Made by a program: the position numbers and the translations under genes
The notes under the pieces: generated by a model
Database searches by the model: none
Told to the model about the DNA's origin: nothing
The model's input: the letters and a program-made list of their open reading frames with translations, nothing else
Assembly: GCA_029255685.2 (NCBI GenBank)
Contig: CM055318.2
Location: forward strand, 31,484,001-31,548,000
Length of the DNA: 64,000 nt
Direction: 5' to 3'
From: Silene conica
Lineage: Eukaryota > Streptophyta > Magnoliopsida > Caryophyllales > Caryophyllaceae
Shown here: positions 48,384 through 63,334 of the stretch, one piece after another
Numbering within the stretch: position 1 is the stretch's first letter
Layout: each line of letters starts with the position of its first letter

Positions 48384-48426
48384 TACAATCATATCCTCCT
48401 TAAAACATGGTTACGTCCCCGTAACC
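48384..48426 (-). other. Hairpin plus purine tract, cassette 4
   Basis: Minus strand GGTTAC-GGGGAC-GTAACC (6-bp stem, 48426-48409) followed by ATGTTTTAAGGAGGATATGA and TTGTAAAA. The stem differs from cassettes 1-3 but the GGGAC loop core is kept. Confidence 0.7.
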
Positions 48427-48429
48427 TCA

Positions 48430-51400
48430 TAAACATTCTCACACAGTACTCCGTCGCATTCACTACTTTATCTCATAAAACCTGACTCCAAGTAACCAAG
48501 GATCACACCCATCGTCGAATCTAAGACCAAAGACAAGGGGTGAGCGAACTGGCGGAAATGAACCGCAATTCAATACTTCCATTTCGATATCGATATCAAG
48601 TCAAACAGTGTAACTCAATAATTAGGTCACTCTGGACCGTAACAATAACTCGGCACATAAGCCATATAACTCATTCCAGTAACCAATCTCAATATCAATT
48701 TCAATAGCGTCAAAGGTCCAAACCTTGCTCAACACTTAGATCATAAGTCTAAGCTACTCACCCACAAGTTAAGGTCAAAGAATACGACAACTCGGTACAA
48801 CCTTAAAATCCAATCTCAATCTCAAACATTGTTTTTGTACTAGACTCATACACAACCTATATCCCATCAGTTAAATACCCTTACAATTGCAAAGTTTGTA
48901 AAACAAGAATTGTACATTATACCAAACCAACCTAGTGCAGAATTATTGTACATAACACAACTAATCAATTACCAAAGCTTACCTACCTCACGACTCAACC
49001 CGTCTCACAAACATAAGGATTATCTTATCAGTAGGAAATATTATCTATCAAAATAAAGGAACAATTACAATTTTTTTTTTTTTTTTTTTTTTTTTACCCA
49101 AACAAGTACTCGTAAGAAACTCATATCAATTATCATGTAAACATATAACCTCGAACAATAATAGGAGTATTAGTATCGGTAGAATCGTGTTATGCAGTAA
49201 AGCAGAATCAGAGTAGCTACACCCACATACCTTTGAAATTTTATCACAATTTAATATATTTTCAACAATGTAGGCAATCAAGAAACTCATAGTTCCTACT
49301 CGACAGATTGAAATGTTTCATGCTCTTAGTCACACTATAGAAGTAAAATCCTATTTTAGAAAAGACATGGAGCAAAAGTTAATTAACGTAATGAAACATG
49401 GAACATTGACATATTTCACCAGGTATACACAGATCATAGACTTACATGACCGTTTAACATTCTCAGATATCAATAAATTAACAAAATCACTTAGGTATAT
49501 ATCCATCCACTCACATTACATCATTTATCATGAAACTATTACTATATATGGCTTGTAAAATAAGGGTTTAATACAATGCGCAGCAATTAACATTCAAGTA
49601 GGATTTCATCTACACATAGCTACAGGATTGTCATTTTGCAACCAATCACCATAATTATCAAACATCAAACTTAAACCTCGTTTGTCATGTTGAAAATATT
49701 TGAACTGCTTGAAACGTTAAAAGGGTTGTTTGTGACAAAATAAATACGTGTCAAGGACAATTCACAAGTTACAGCTTGAAACAAGGCTACACGGAGGTAT
49801 TATGACTCTTATTTATTAAGTCATTGTTCTTCTCATTCATGAATTATGAAAATTTTGACGATATAAGTAACAATCACAAGGCTAATACTTTCAAAAAAAT
49901 CGTATGTCAACAATTAATAACTTACACATTGTGATCAAATTCTAAATATGACAATATGTACTTCACTGTATGGTTTGACCATATACTTGGAAAAGTTATA
50001 AAGATTAAAACACAGGAATTAGACAGTGATAAACCATCAATATCCGAAAGAACATCAATCAGCTTCACCTTAAACACATAATTACAATTATGTAGAATTA
50101 TTAGATTGGTATGTCATGCTGATAAACTGACCAGTTAAATTTCATTCAGTCACCTGGCAAGACTCCACTCAGATAAACAAGATTTTGACATTACATTTGA
50201 GTAGCACATAATTATATTGAGGTCGTAAAATTTGACATATAATTGAAACAATTCTATATTAAGCTTGACGAAATAAACAAGGTTATGCTACTATATAGTG
50301 AGGGTTCACGTTACTAATGCCATATCAGGATATCACGTGGTCACATCACATAACGACATTTGATTAAACTTTTATATGAAACTTTTATATCCCACGATTT
50401 CAACAATGAACATTACGCAGCAACTTACCAAGTCACAATTAAATAACAGCTTAGCTAACATGCGAGCGATCATAGTTTTTAGAAAAAAAAATAAAGGACT
50501 AGCTGATCATAGGAAAAAAATCGAATGCATATCTCAAGGAAATTATTTAATACCATTTCCATAACTCAATCGGTCTGAACAAGAACTTTACAGCAATTCA
50601 ACAGAAAATTAGGCAACTTACAAAAATCACAACTATAGAACGACTCATTAAGATTTTACATGGCCTATCATCTTGAAAACGTAAACGCACATTCTAAACA
50701 GCAGAGGTGGGATTATGCATAAACAATAAATATGTTTTAAATGGTTTCTTTTCCAAAACATCGGTCAAAATAGAAATGTGCAGTAACAATCTACCACTGT
50801 CGACTAAAAGATTTATTTCTCTCAAAATACAAGTCGTTTTAACATGATGAACCAAAAGCATTGAAAAGCTAAGTCAGAAGGTTGTCATAAATAAAATCTC
50901 CATGTTCGTATATAAAATACATTTCAAAAGGGCTGCCCGTACAGCAAGGTATCCTTCTGTAAATTTATCAAAATTTTGTGTTTCTTAAATTCACTTCACA
51001 TTATCACCTTTAAATATGACCATTCTTCTTCCAAAACATGTTGATATACTATTTGAAGCACAAACACCACCATCTTAACATGTAAGCATCAACACGGTAA
51101 GGATTTCGAAACTGAAAATAGAACCAACTAAATAACTCGATGGTTATACATGTATATCTAAGTAAATTAGTTTCTACTATCGCACAATCGTAACTTATTC
51201 AAGTGCGGAACTATAAACTGGGAATTACCACGATGTCCTTTATTGATTACTAACTTCATAACGAATTAAAATGTGTATAAAAGGTATAAAATTTTAGGTA
51301 CAAGAATATGCAACACATACTACATATATTCATAGCTTAGGGCAACACATTCCGCATATCACTAGACATGGATTACTATAACATATTATCCTATGATCAA

Positions 51401-51892
51401 CTGATTTATTCATCCTTACAAGGAATTTAAACGTCAAAGTCATATAATAACGATAGGCATTAAATACTAGGTAATCATATGAACATTTCAAAATACCAAA
51501 GTCATATGTCACACCACTCTTAACTATTGCTCAACAAATACACATCCATCCTCTTGGAATATCAATTAAATCATCCAACTCGATCCACACTTCGTATCAC
51601 ACATACCCTTCTAACGCACATCATTAATCACACTCACATATTACTTACCACATCCTTCACCTGCAAGAAGGTTAGTTCAGTAAAACTTGGTCACTATATA
51701 GTCTACCCCACTCTTCAATTACTCTCATAGGGTTCCCGAGACAGAACTGAAAGGGCCCAGGTCTGGTGTGAGGGGGCCCCTAACTCATCCCGTTCCTTTT
51801 TGGGGCTCCTATCAGTTTCATCTCAGGGTTCATTTTATTAGACTCTTCCTACGTTCATTATTATTCATTTAGTTTAGGCCTGAGGATCGTTC
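48430..51892. other. Non-coding interior of the LARD-type element
   Basis: 3.5 kb of AT-rich sequence without a domain-bearing frame on either strand. Only an A/T microsatellite (poly-T at 49072-49095) and scattered short repeats are seen. This is where gag-pol would be in an autonomous relative. Confidence 0.6.
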
Positions 51893-51904
51893 GCTCTGAT
51901 ACCA
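51893..51904 (-). other. Primer-binding site, initiator tRNA-Met type
   Basis: TGGTATCAGAGC on the minus strand, 3 nt inside the 5' LTR end. It is complementary to the 3' end of plant initiator tRNA-Met, the usual primer of chromoviruses. Confidence 0.88.
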
Positions 51905-51907
51905 CTT

Positions 51908-54075
<2,168 letters not shown>

Positions 54076-54103
54076 GTACACCATAGAATATCCCTTTGTA
54101 ATT

Positions 54104-55133
54104 TAGACTACTTTTTATTTTCGTGCGTTATCATAAGTTATAACTATAGTTTATTGTTGTACTACTTATTATAGTTGTAAAACTCTAATTACTGTGTATC
54201 TAATATTCTTTTAGATTTTAGTCAATTAACTAATTTAACACCATGTCTACAATATTGACATTGACAAGTAATAGAGAACAACATGTCTTGATTATCAAGA
54301 GTTTGATGGGTTAGGAAAGAGAAACAAAAGCATGCAAAATTCCTCATTTAGTTAACAAATGAGCTTGCAAAGAGTACACTCGAGACGATATAATGGAGTT
54401 TGATGTGTTACAATCATTCTCATCATGCAAAAAAAATAACTCGATTAAAAGTTAATGGTATATATCGACATGACACAGACTCCATTTTTATCCAATGTTC
54501 CCACATTCATTTTTCGTACAATCTAATCCAATGTTTCTCGAGAACCTATTTTTCGCACACATAAATTTTCTCTCTCTAAAAAGATAGTGTCTCTTCTCTC
54601 CACGCGGGAGCTTTTGTGTATTTTCTTGTCATTCCGACATAAAATCATTGGTTTTTTGAGCTTCCCCAGTTTCACTCATTGTTTAGCTGGTGGTTTATCA
54701 TCTTCCACATGCAATAATCATTATTTCCTTCTTCATTCATTGGTTTTTCTACCTTTCTCTTTTCTCGAAACATTTTCTACCAATTATTGAAAGGGGCTGC
54801 AGATGGTAAAGGATTCTAAGAGTCTTTTTTTAAAAGGGTTTCTTCGACATGTAGGGCTTGCCGGCCTACTCATTCAATCATTCAACCATTTAATCTTCTG
54901 AATTGATCAGTTCTTTTGTACGTCTTTAATCTGTTTGCTCTTTGTTTTTTAGTCTTTTTTCTATTATGGATAACTTTGCAGGTGATGATGGTTTTGGGTG
55001 AGCTCACCGTTCTCCTGATCAGTAACCCAGTAATGAACGTACTTAGCTGAACTGCAAGTGCTAACATTTGTTGTGTCGGGTTTCTCCCATCTCTTTCCTC
55101 GGCCCTTACTTTTCGAGAACGATTGTAGATTTG
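54104..55133. other. Spacer between the nest and the FAR1-domain relic
   Basis: This is the original upstream neighbourhood of YLMG2 (it continues the sequence left of 42206). No coding feature recognised; CT-rich near 54565-54605. Confidence 0.4.
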
Positions 55134-55634
55134 TCACCGATTAGGTCTTGACTTTTCAGGATTCCGCTGATGCAAACCCGCATTAATAATAGCCGGTGTA
55201 ACGTGAGCTCTAACTTGGGCGTCGATATACGCCAACTTATCTTCATCAAACTTTGCATAGTATTTATTGACGTTATAATAAAACATTAACCCATGATTAT
55301 GAAACCCGAATAGCATGAAAACCTTCCACTGATCCTCTTGTATTTCAACAAGTTTAGTTTGGAATCTGCAATTGCACCACGCGGTAACCGTGTTAGCCCT
55401 CATTAAAGCATCAACATCATTATTTACGGGACGTCTTCCACCCATCCAACAAACAAAATAATCCTTTTTCAAACTCGTGTGACGACCAACTCTCTTGTTG
55501 CTTGCTCTTTTTATACCAAACCCGATTTTAAGTGCAGTCTCATATGCCCAAGTAAACCCCTCCATAGTTCAAGTGAAAAATCTATCGGTCATAAAATGTT
55601 TAGAGTAGTCAATACCGTCTCCATCGTCATACAC
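55134..55634 (-). pseudogene. FAR1-type DNA-binding domain relic
   Basis: One frame from 55634 (after a CAG acceptor) to 55134. It carries YSKHFMTDRFF, then an in-frame TGA, then WAYETALKIGFGIKRASNKR, a C...CNCRFQ cysteine pair and FGFHNH, the pattern of FAR1/FHY3 DNA-binding domains. The DDE and SWIM parts are missing. It is probably a decayed MULE/FAR1-derived gene fragment. Confidence 0.6.
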
Positions 55635-55705
55635 CTGTGCACGCATTTCGAAAATTAAATTAATACACGTTTGTTATTTACGAATTAAAAAAAACACAAA
55701 AAATA

Positions 55706-55850
55706 GGCTTGACAAAGATAATTTTCGTCCAATAAAGGTGTTGGACGGAAATTATTTTTTTCCAGCATAGGTGCCAAGCGAAGATAATTTTCGTCCATTA
55801 TAGGTGTTGGACGAAAATTATTTTCATCTGACAGATGTGATGGACCATCC
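55706..55850. repeat. Two-copy tandem repeat with internal inverted units
   Basis: GATAATTTTCGTCCA...GGTGTTGGACG(G/A)AAATTATTTT occurs twice (from about 55717 and 55783). Each copy contains inverted GATAATTTTCGTCCA / TGGACGAAAATTATT halves. It looks like the subterminal part of a DNA transposon; ends not found. Confidence 0.5.
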
Positions 55851-56263
55851 GACACCTAATCCGTCATTTTTTAAATTTTTTTCGAAAATTTAATTGGGGT
55901 TTGGGAATCGATCCCTTATCACTATTCGTTCTACTACACAACGAACTAGAAATCATAAACTTGAAACAAAATTAAATCGTAAAATAACCTCGTAGCTTCA
56001 TAGTTGTAATCGTTGTTAGCGGTGTTGTCGTTAAAATCGTTGTCATTCACGTTGTTTAATTGCAAAACTTCTTTAAACTCGTCTTTTTTTAAGAGAAAAC
56101 CAACATTTTTTTAGAGAGTTTTTAGTGAGACGGTCAAATGAGTTGAGTTATGGAGGGCAAACATGGAAGTTCAAATAAACTGTCGACGATAATTAGTAAA
56201 AATGTGGATGATGTTTAGCACGCCCCACATTTTATTCTATGTCGGCAGATTTGTTGTAAATAG

Positions 56264-57710
56264 TAGGGGTGTTCATTCGCGGTTCGATTCACCGAACCAG
56301 ATATTTAATTTGGTTCGCATACGGTTCGGTTTAGCAAAACACCGAACCTAAATCGCACCGTTCCTAACGGTTATAAACGGTTTAGTTAACCTCTTTAAAC
56401 GGTAACATTGCTCATGTTGGCAAACTAGTCAGTTGGATTTACTATAAGGCCGACAGACTATGGATCCGATGGGTGAACCAAATTTACATTAAAAGTAAGG
56501 CGTGGGATCCGTACACCCCCCTGTTGACACACCTTGGACCTGAAAAAGTGTCTGCAAAGCAAAATCACTGTTACAAAATGGATTTGCAGATGGCATTTGG
56601 AATGGCAATGACAAGGGATATACTGTTAGAAGTGGCTATGGCTGGTTAAGACCTTCTTCCACTCCTCTCCCTTGGACTAAGATAGTGTGGAATAGCTAGA
56701 ACACTCCCAAACACTCCCTCATTACTTGGATCACCCTTCATGGAGGATTGAATACAAAGGATAAACTGTTTAAGTATGGGTATTGTGAGAACAACAACTG
56801 CTGCAGCTGTGATACCAAACCAGAAAGTAAGGAGCACCTCTTTATTTTTTGCCCCTACAGCTGTAAGATTCGTGAGCAAATTGAGTCATGGATGCACAGA
56901 GCTATGCCAAATATTGATGCTCTGGCTGTAGGGAATGAGACTGATAACCACTAGAAGACTATGGCAGCCGTGACTACTGCTTACTGCTACAATATTTGGA
57001 AGCAACACAATAATGCTAGAATGAATGCCAGTTTGTTAAGACCAGAAACTGTGGTGAAAAATATCATACAGGAATCCTCAGCGCGCATAAGAGGTCATAC
57101 TGTTGCTTAGCAGTTACCCTCCTAGCAGTAGATTTTGTTTGCTTGGTGTCTGTAATGTCTAGTAGTTGATAGTTTGATACTCTGGTTCCTTTCTTTTGAG
57201 GATTTGTTTTTGTATTTATACCCTTTCAGTAATTTATCACACTCACATTTTACCAAAAAAAACCCTCTTTAAACGGTTATTTGTGGTTTAGTTACCGGTT
57301 AACCTATAAACGTGCTAAATATACTTTTTTCTTTAGTTTTCGTGAATTTTATCTAGTGGTTTAATTAAAATTTTATTATACATTATAGTCAACAATAAAG
57401 TTAATTATTAAAACTTTAACATTAATCAATTTAACAATTTTGAATTTGGAAACACTTAGAAAATTTAACGAAAAAACACTATTTTATAAAATATTTTAAT
57501 TTTTTGCTTACTTTTTTGTGAAACGGTTCGGTTCGATTAACCTCTTTTCTAAAATTGTAAACCTTAACCGAACCGTGTCCATGATAAATTTAATGGTTCG
57601 ATCTGCTGAACCGCTTTGTCTTTACGGTTCGATTAATCGAACCTTAAAAATATACATTTTTTAAATTTTTCGGTTCATTATTACGATTCGGTTTATTCTA
57701 AACACCCCTA
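56264..57710. mobile_element. hAT-like element (TAGGGGTGTT ends) with a nested LINE
   Basis: Ends TAGGGGTGTTCA and, inverted, TAGGGGTGTTTA. The inner sequence is rich in CGGTTCGGTT/AACCGAACCG in both orientations. Flanking 8-mers GTAAATAG and ATAAATAC match at 6 of 8. No coding capacity. The LINE at 56404-57263 is inserted inside it. Confidence 0.65.
56404..57263 (+). mobile_element. 5'-truncated L1-type LINE copy with 14-bp TSD
   Basis: It is flanked by the direct repeat CCTCTTTAAACGGT (56390-56403, 57264-57277) and ends in A8 just before the right copy. It encodes the zf-RVT part of a LINE ORF2 with a frame change or stop: GYTVRSGYGWLRPSS, then KLFKYGYC...CDTKPESKEHLFIFCPYS. The classic marks of target-primed reverse transcription (truncation, A tail, long TSD) are all present. 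Confidence 0.85.
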
Positions 57711-58739
57711 ATAAATACGAAGATGTAAGTTGATTACTTAATATGTGTATTTTTTTTTTTTGATAAGGTAAGGAAACTAGGTTGATGCTCTTGGATAAGA
57801 CCAACCTATCTCATCCTTTCGAATGAGTAAGGTAAGTTGAAGCCACCGGCTTTCAACCCACCTCGAAAGAGTTGGACATGAATGTCCAACGGAAGCCATG
57901 AAGTCAACAACCTTGTTGGCTTCACGGAAGCAATGTTTAATTATCACTTCATCGAAAAGATGAAGATCAAATTTTCACATCCTTGATAATACTAGAGATT
58001 TCCCACGGGATTTGCCAAGTGCTACGGAGGGAGTTGATAACACATAAATTATCACCCTCCACAATTAACTTAGAGATTCCTAAGTGTTTAGCGGCTAAAA
58101 TACCTTCTTTTAAGGCGAGTGCTTCTGCGACAATAATACTATTAGATCCACACTTTTTTGCACCTAGCAACACGACTTCACCATTATGATCTCTTATACG
58201 ATATCCTAAAGCAGCTTTATTGCCATCTATTCTCGATCCGTCAAAATTTAGCTTTAAAAAACCATTTCTAGGTTTCTCCCATCAGATTTCCTTCTTACTA
58301 GAAGTGTTTCTAACACACTTTACTTTCTCAGGATTGTTGAGATCTTTATGTCTAGTTTCGTTCCAGGCCTTAATGCTATTATTACATAACGTAATAAATT
58401 TGTTTATATTGAAATTAACATTATTAAAGATAATATCATTTCTATAAAACCATGCATTCCACCAAATAAAAATGATCTTAACGAAATCATTTTGTGGAAT
58501 TAAGTCTTTTAGATAATTAAGTTTCATTAGAAAACTTTGACTTGCAATATTATCATACTTTGTCAAAAAGTTATTGTAGCTAGTAATGCTCATTTCTTGG
58601 ATAATGGACCTGATCAAAGGACATTCGTAAAAGAAATGATCTTTATTTTCACTAGGATAGTTACTCAAAATGCAATGAGGTGGGACATTAATATGACTTT
58701 TGAGAAGTCTATCTTTCGTTGGAAGACCGTCAACACATG

Positions 58740-60095
58740 TGATAAGGGTAAAGTCGTCACCCTAAATTAAAGTAATCCTTAGGATACTACTAACTAATAG
58801 CTAGCGGTAAGAAAGGTATCGAATCCACAGGGAGGCGGTAATAAATTGTTTGCTAAAGTAAATAAGTCTTACGGTAACAATTTGGTTGTTTTGTTGTTTT
58901 GTTGTCTTCTAATTAACTAATTGCAAGATAAGTAAATAAAGGTGTAAACAAATATTAGGAAATATCTAGGGATCAAGTTCACATAGGCGATTATCCAGGG
59001 GAATAAGATTTAACTAATTTAATTGGGCAAGATTATTATTTAAGATCATATGTCCGGTCGGTATTCATATAATCTTTAGATCTAAGCCTAACATGCGGTC
59101 GCTATAATTAGGTCAGTCTATTCAATTGTTGTGGCCTATCTTAGTCTTAGTCTACTGTCGGATCTAAGACTAATTCGCAAGACTAATTAACTAATCATGA
59201 CCAGTAATTAATTAATCAGATTTAAAACAACAATAGAACAATAATAATAAGCAATTTAACAATTAAACATCATTAAAGTTTGATTCCCCCTTCTAATCAC
59301 CTAGATCCCTTTTCACCCTAGATAAATAAATTAGCTACGCATGGCTTGGGATATAACTACAACAATATTGATTGAAAACATAATTAATAAAGCAATAAAC
59401 TAAGAACAAGAATAATTGAAGAACAATAAAGTAGAGATTGTGATTAAATATCGTAAATAGGAGAACAAGATCCGTAGGCAATTGCTAAGTAATAATTAGG
59501 GTTTTTGAGTCATAAAAAGTGTATCTAACAATAGGCTACGAAGCCTTTATTTATAGTAAACTACTAAACAATTTATGAAAACTCGGGGTAAATTAAAGCA
59601 CTCGATCGAGCACTCAAGGCACTCGATCGAGTGCTCTCAGCGCGTAATTTCTGCTTCGCGCACTGAACTTCAAATGGTCGTCATTTCTTCGTTACTTGTT
59701 AGAATCAAGTGATTTTCGTAGCGTTGGAAAGCTAAGAGGATGAGCTTTCACCTCCAGTTGGAATCACCTGATTATCATTTGTATAACTAGAGATATGTCT
59801 CTCCAAAGTAGGTACTAGTTATATGGAGCTCTTCTTTGTGCTTGCCTTCGATAATCTCCTTAGCTATTCCTTCCTAGATCCTCGTGCCGTGCTACGTGTG
59901 TTCCTTCATGTCGGGTCCGCGGTGCTCCAATCCATCTTTTGCTCCATAAATGCATCAATCCTGCATTAAACACCGAAAGGCGGAAGTATCGACATTCTAA
60001 TATAAATAGCATATAAATGACACAATTTAGCACAAGAATCATCTCAAAACAACTAAAGGGAAGGCATAAAAGTGTATACGAATATGACTCATCAA
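58740..60095 (-). mobile_element. Solo LTR, 1356 bp, same family as 92-1957
   Basis: On the minus strand it runs TGATGAGTC...CCCTTATCA, flanked by perfect ACATG duplications (58735-58739, 60096-60100). It shares the 'cgaatccacagggaggc' end region and the CTTCAAATGG...GCGTTGGAAAGCTAAGAGG block with the solo LTR at 92-1957. It also has two CTCGATCGAG copies (59601, 59622). Confidence 0.9.
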
Positions 60096-61974
60096 CATGC
60101 TTTCCAAAGAAAAAACTTCAATTTTGGTGGATATTCAATTTCCAAACCCACTGAAAGTTACATTTGTCATGAGCGTGATCGAACAAACCTTGCGCTAACC
60201 AAGTTGTTGTTTTTGAAGAAAAATTTCCATCCACGGACAACCCCCATATGAGGACATCTGGAATATCATTATGTGGCAGCGGAATGTTAGTAATCTGATT
60301 CACAATATCGTTATTTACCAAATTGGCTAATTTACAAACATCCCATTGTTTGTCAGAGGTTATGAAATCTTTAACCAAAAGATTAAGATCGCGGCTATTA
60401 TCATCATCATTCGTAATGCTGGTAAGTGGGTGCGAGAAAACCCAATTATCAGACCAAAACTTAATATGCTACCATTACCTACCTGCCATCTCAAACCTTT
60501 TCTAAAGAGAGTCTGAAGACTCATAAGCTTACGCCATTGCCAAGAAGCGACTGAGCTAGGCTTATGATCAAATAGTGAACAATTTCTCAAGTATTTTTTA
60601 GTTATCACTTTAACCCATATACTCTCCTTGTCCATAAGGATTTTCCATAGAAGTTTCATTTGAAGGGCTTTATTAGCGGCTTCAGAAGATTTTATTCCCA
60701 ATCCACCAATCGATTTTGGTAAGCAAACTTTATGCCAACCAATCAAACTAGGGGAGCGTTGTGAAAGAAAGTCTCTGTTAATCTTATCTAATCTCTTATG
60801 GATTGATGAGGGAAGAATAAAGCTTTGCATTTGAAAATTTCCCTTCGAGGCTAAATTAGCATTTATCAGAACTAGTCTACCTGCTTGTGATAAAGAATTT
60901 GCTTTCCATTTCGATAACTGGGTGCAAGAAGATTGAATAATACTTTCGAAAGTATTTTTAGTTACTCTGGTATCTATTATAGGACATCCTAAATACTTTC
61001 CCAAATGAGCTTCCTCGTTCATACGGAGAATACCTCTAAAGGATTCCCGTTGAGATCGCTCACTATTTCTAGTGCATTAAAAGTGGATTTGTCAAAATTA
61101 ACAAACTGTCCTGAAATTGTGCAAAATTTATTTAAAATAGACTTAATGGTTCTACAACTTTGGTTAGAGGCTTTAGCGAAAATAATCGTATCATCCGCAA
61201 AAGTAAGAAAAGGGATTTTCTCAATCCCAGATCCAATTCTAATACCAATATCACTAGAACTAAGATCACTATTCTTTTGTAGAGATCTTGCTAAAATCTC
61301 TGCGCACATAATAAAAATATACGGGGAGAGTGGGCCTCCCTGTCTAATACCTCGAGTGGGTCTAAAAACGTCTCCCGGTCTTCCATTTACTAACACTGAG
61401 AACGAGACAGTTTTTATACATTCCATAGTCCAAGAGCGAGGTCCATTTGATACTAAACCCCATTTGCTTAAATGTTTCCTCAATAAAACTCCATTCTAGT
61501 CGGTTGTATGCTTTCTCCATATCAAGTTTAATTGCAATCCAACCCCCTTTACCTTTTTTTCGTTTAAACGAGTTAAAAATCTCGTGGGCAAGAAGAATCT
61601 TATCTTGAATATAGCGATTAGGTGTAAAGGCCCCTTGAAACGGGTGGATTATCTTATGCAAGACACTGCGAAGACGAGTAGCTAAGATTTTCGAAATAAT
61701 TTTATAGATTGTTGAACAAAGACTAATACGAGTAGGTCGAAAATGATTTGCTGTTTGAGGATTATCAATTTTAGGAATTAATGCTATGAATTTATGATTT
61801 ATTTCTTTTAGTAATTTTCCTGAATGGAAAAAAGCTAAAACCGCTTTAGTTACCGAGTTTCCTACAATATCCCAATATTTTTGAAAAAATTCTATCGGAA
61901 ATCCGTCGGGACCTGGAACTTTATTTGCGGCTAAACTAAATACAGTTTGTTTAACCTCTTTCACACTAATATTT

Positions 61975-63334
61975 GATTAGTCTAGTTTAGTAGGGCTTAA
62001 TAAATGTGATTTTGATGGTTATTTGATGGGTTGAGAAGCATTTTATTGGATTTTAATTCACATGTCTTTGATATTGGGTTGATGATGGATTTGCATGTTT
62101 TTATGGGACTATTGGATTGATTTGTTAATTTGATGGAGTAGGCTTCTTTGAAGGTTGTTGTTGGGCTAAAGATGTCTCATGCAATATGGTTTTTGAAGCA
62201 AGTCAAGATCCAATTATTATGGTCCAAGCAAGTGAACATCAAAATGAACATTGGATTCCATGGATTTCATGCATTGAACTCACATTTTATGACACAAACT
62301 TTGGATTCCAATATTATTTTATACACAACATGGGACTTAATGCAATTTCAACAACTCCTTAATTCTCATTTATTTTGGTAATAATACCTATAATTTAAGA
62401 GACATTAAGGAGTTGTCATTTGAAGACCTATATAAGAAGACGTTGTTGACACTTTTAGGGTGTGCTTCCACACATTTTACACACTTCTCCATCATTTTAA
62501 TCATTAGAATACAATTTTCGTAGTTTGTTTTAGATATTTTTATTTGTATGGAAGAGTAAGTTACTCATCTTGGGTCAAGCAATTGAAGCAAATGAATTAG
62601 TGTTTTGTAAGACTCTTTACTCTATATTTTTATCTCTTGAATATTGATATTTATTCTCAACTCATTATTATGATTATCGATAGTTTTTACTAGTTTGATC
62701 ACCTAGTTTATATTATCTATAATCTATTGCTAGTTTAGGAATTTGAATCTTTTGTTCAATTACCTAGACATTAGTAGCAACTATTGTTCATCAATAGTAT
62801 GCTTTTCATCGTTGTTGAATTGTAGGAGAACAATAATCATATGAATTAAAGTGTAGAACCGCTTGTGTATGCATTTGTTCTTCTTTGTTGGCTTCTCTAG
62901 TTATAACCTATGGCATGATTAAATTTAGATACGCTTGGACTAGATTGTCATCACCATAAGGGTTGCTTATGTGCGCTTTTCGCAGTGAACAACTAAAAAT
63001 AAGGAGAAGTAGAAAATCATGTTTTCACAACAAAGTATTCAAGAGTAAATAGAGTCTAAAAGTGTCAATGATCAAACCTATATCATTTGTGGAAATTTTA
63101 AGACCCAAGACTTCTTTTTATAATTTCATTTATTCGAATCTTTTAATATTTTGCTTTGTTAGATTTAGATTTAAAACCACAAACATCCTCCAATTGGTTA
63201 CATTAGAATTATTTACACAAACACACATTAAACATAGACCTTCCTTGTGGGATCGACCCCTACTTACCCTCGCTATTGTTAGAGTTTGTAGTGGATAAAA
63301 TTGTTAATTTGGAGACTCGCGACAAGTCTAGCCA
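61975..63334 (+). mobile_element. Solo LTR, 1360 bp, Tat-like
   Basis: TGATTAGTC...TCTAGCCA, flanked by perfect ATATT duplications (61970-61974, 63335-63339). A GTGGGATCGACCCCTACTTA box near its right end is typical of the last 100 bp of Tat/Athila-type LTRs. Removing it joins LINE codons for SNI and SVKEVKQ correctly. Confidence 0.85.
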
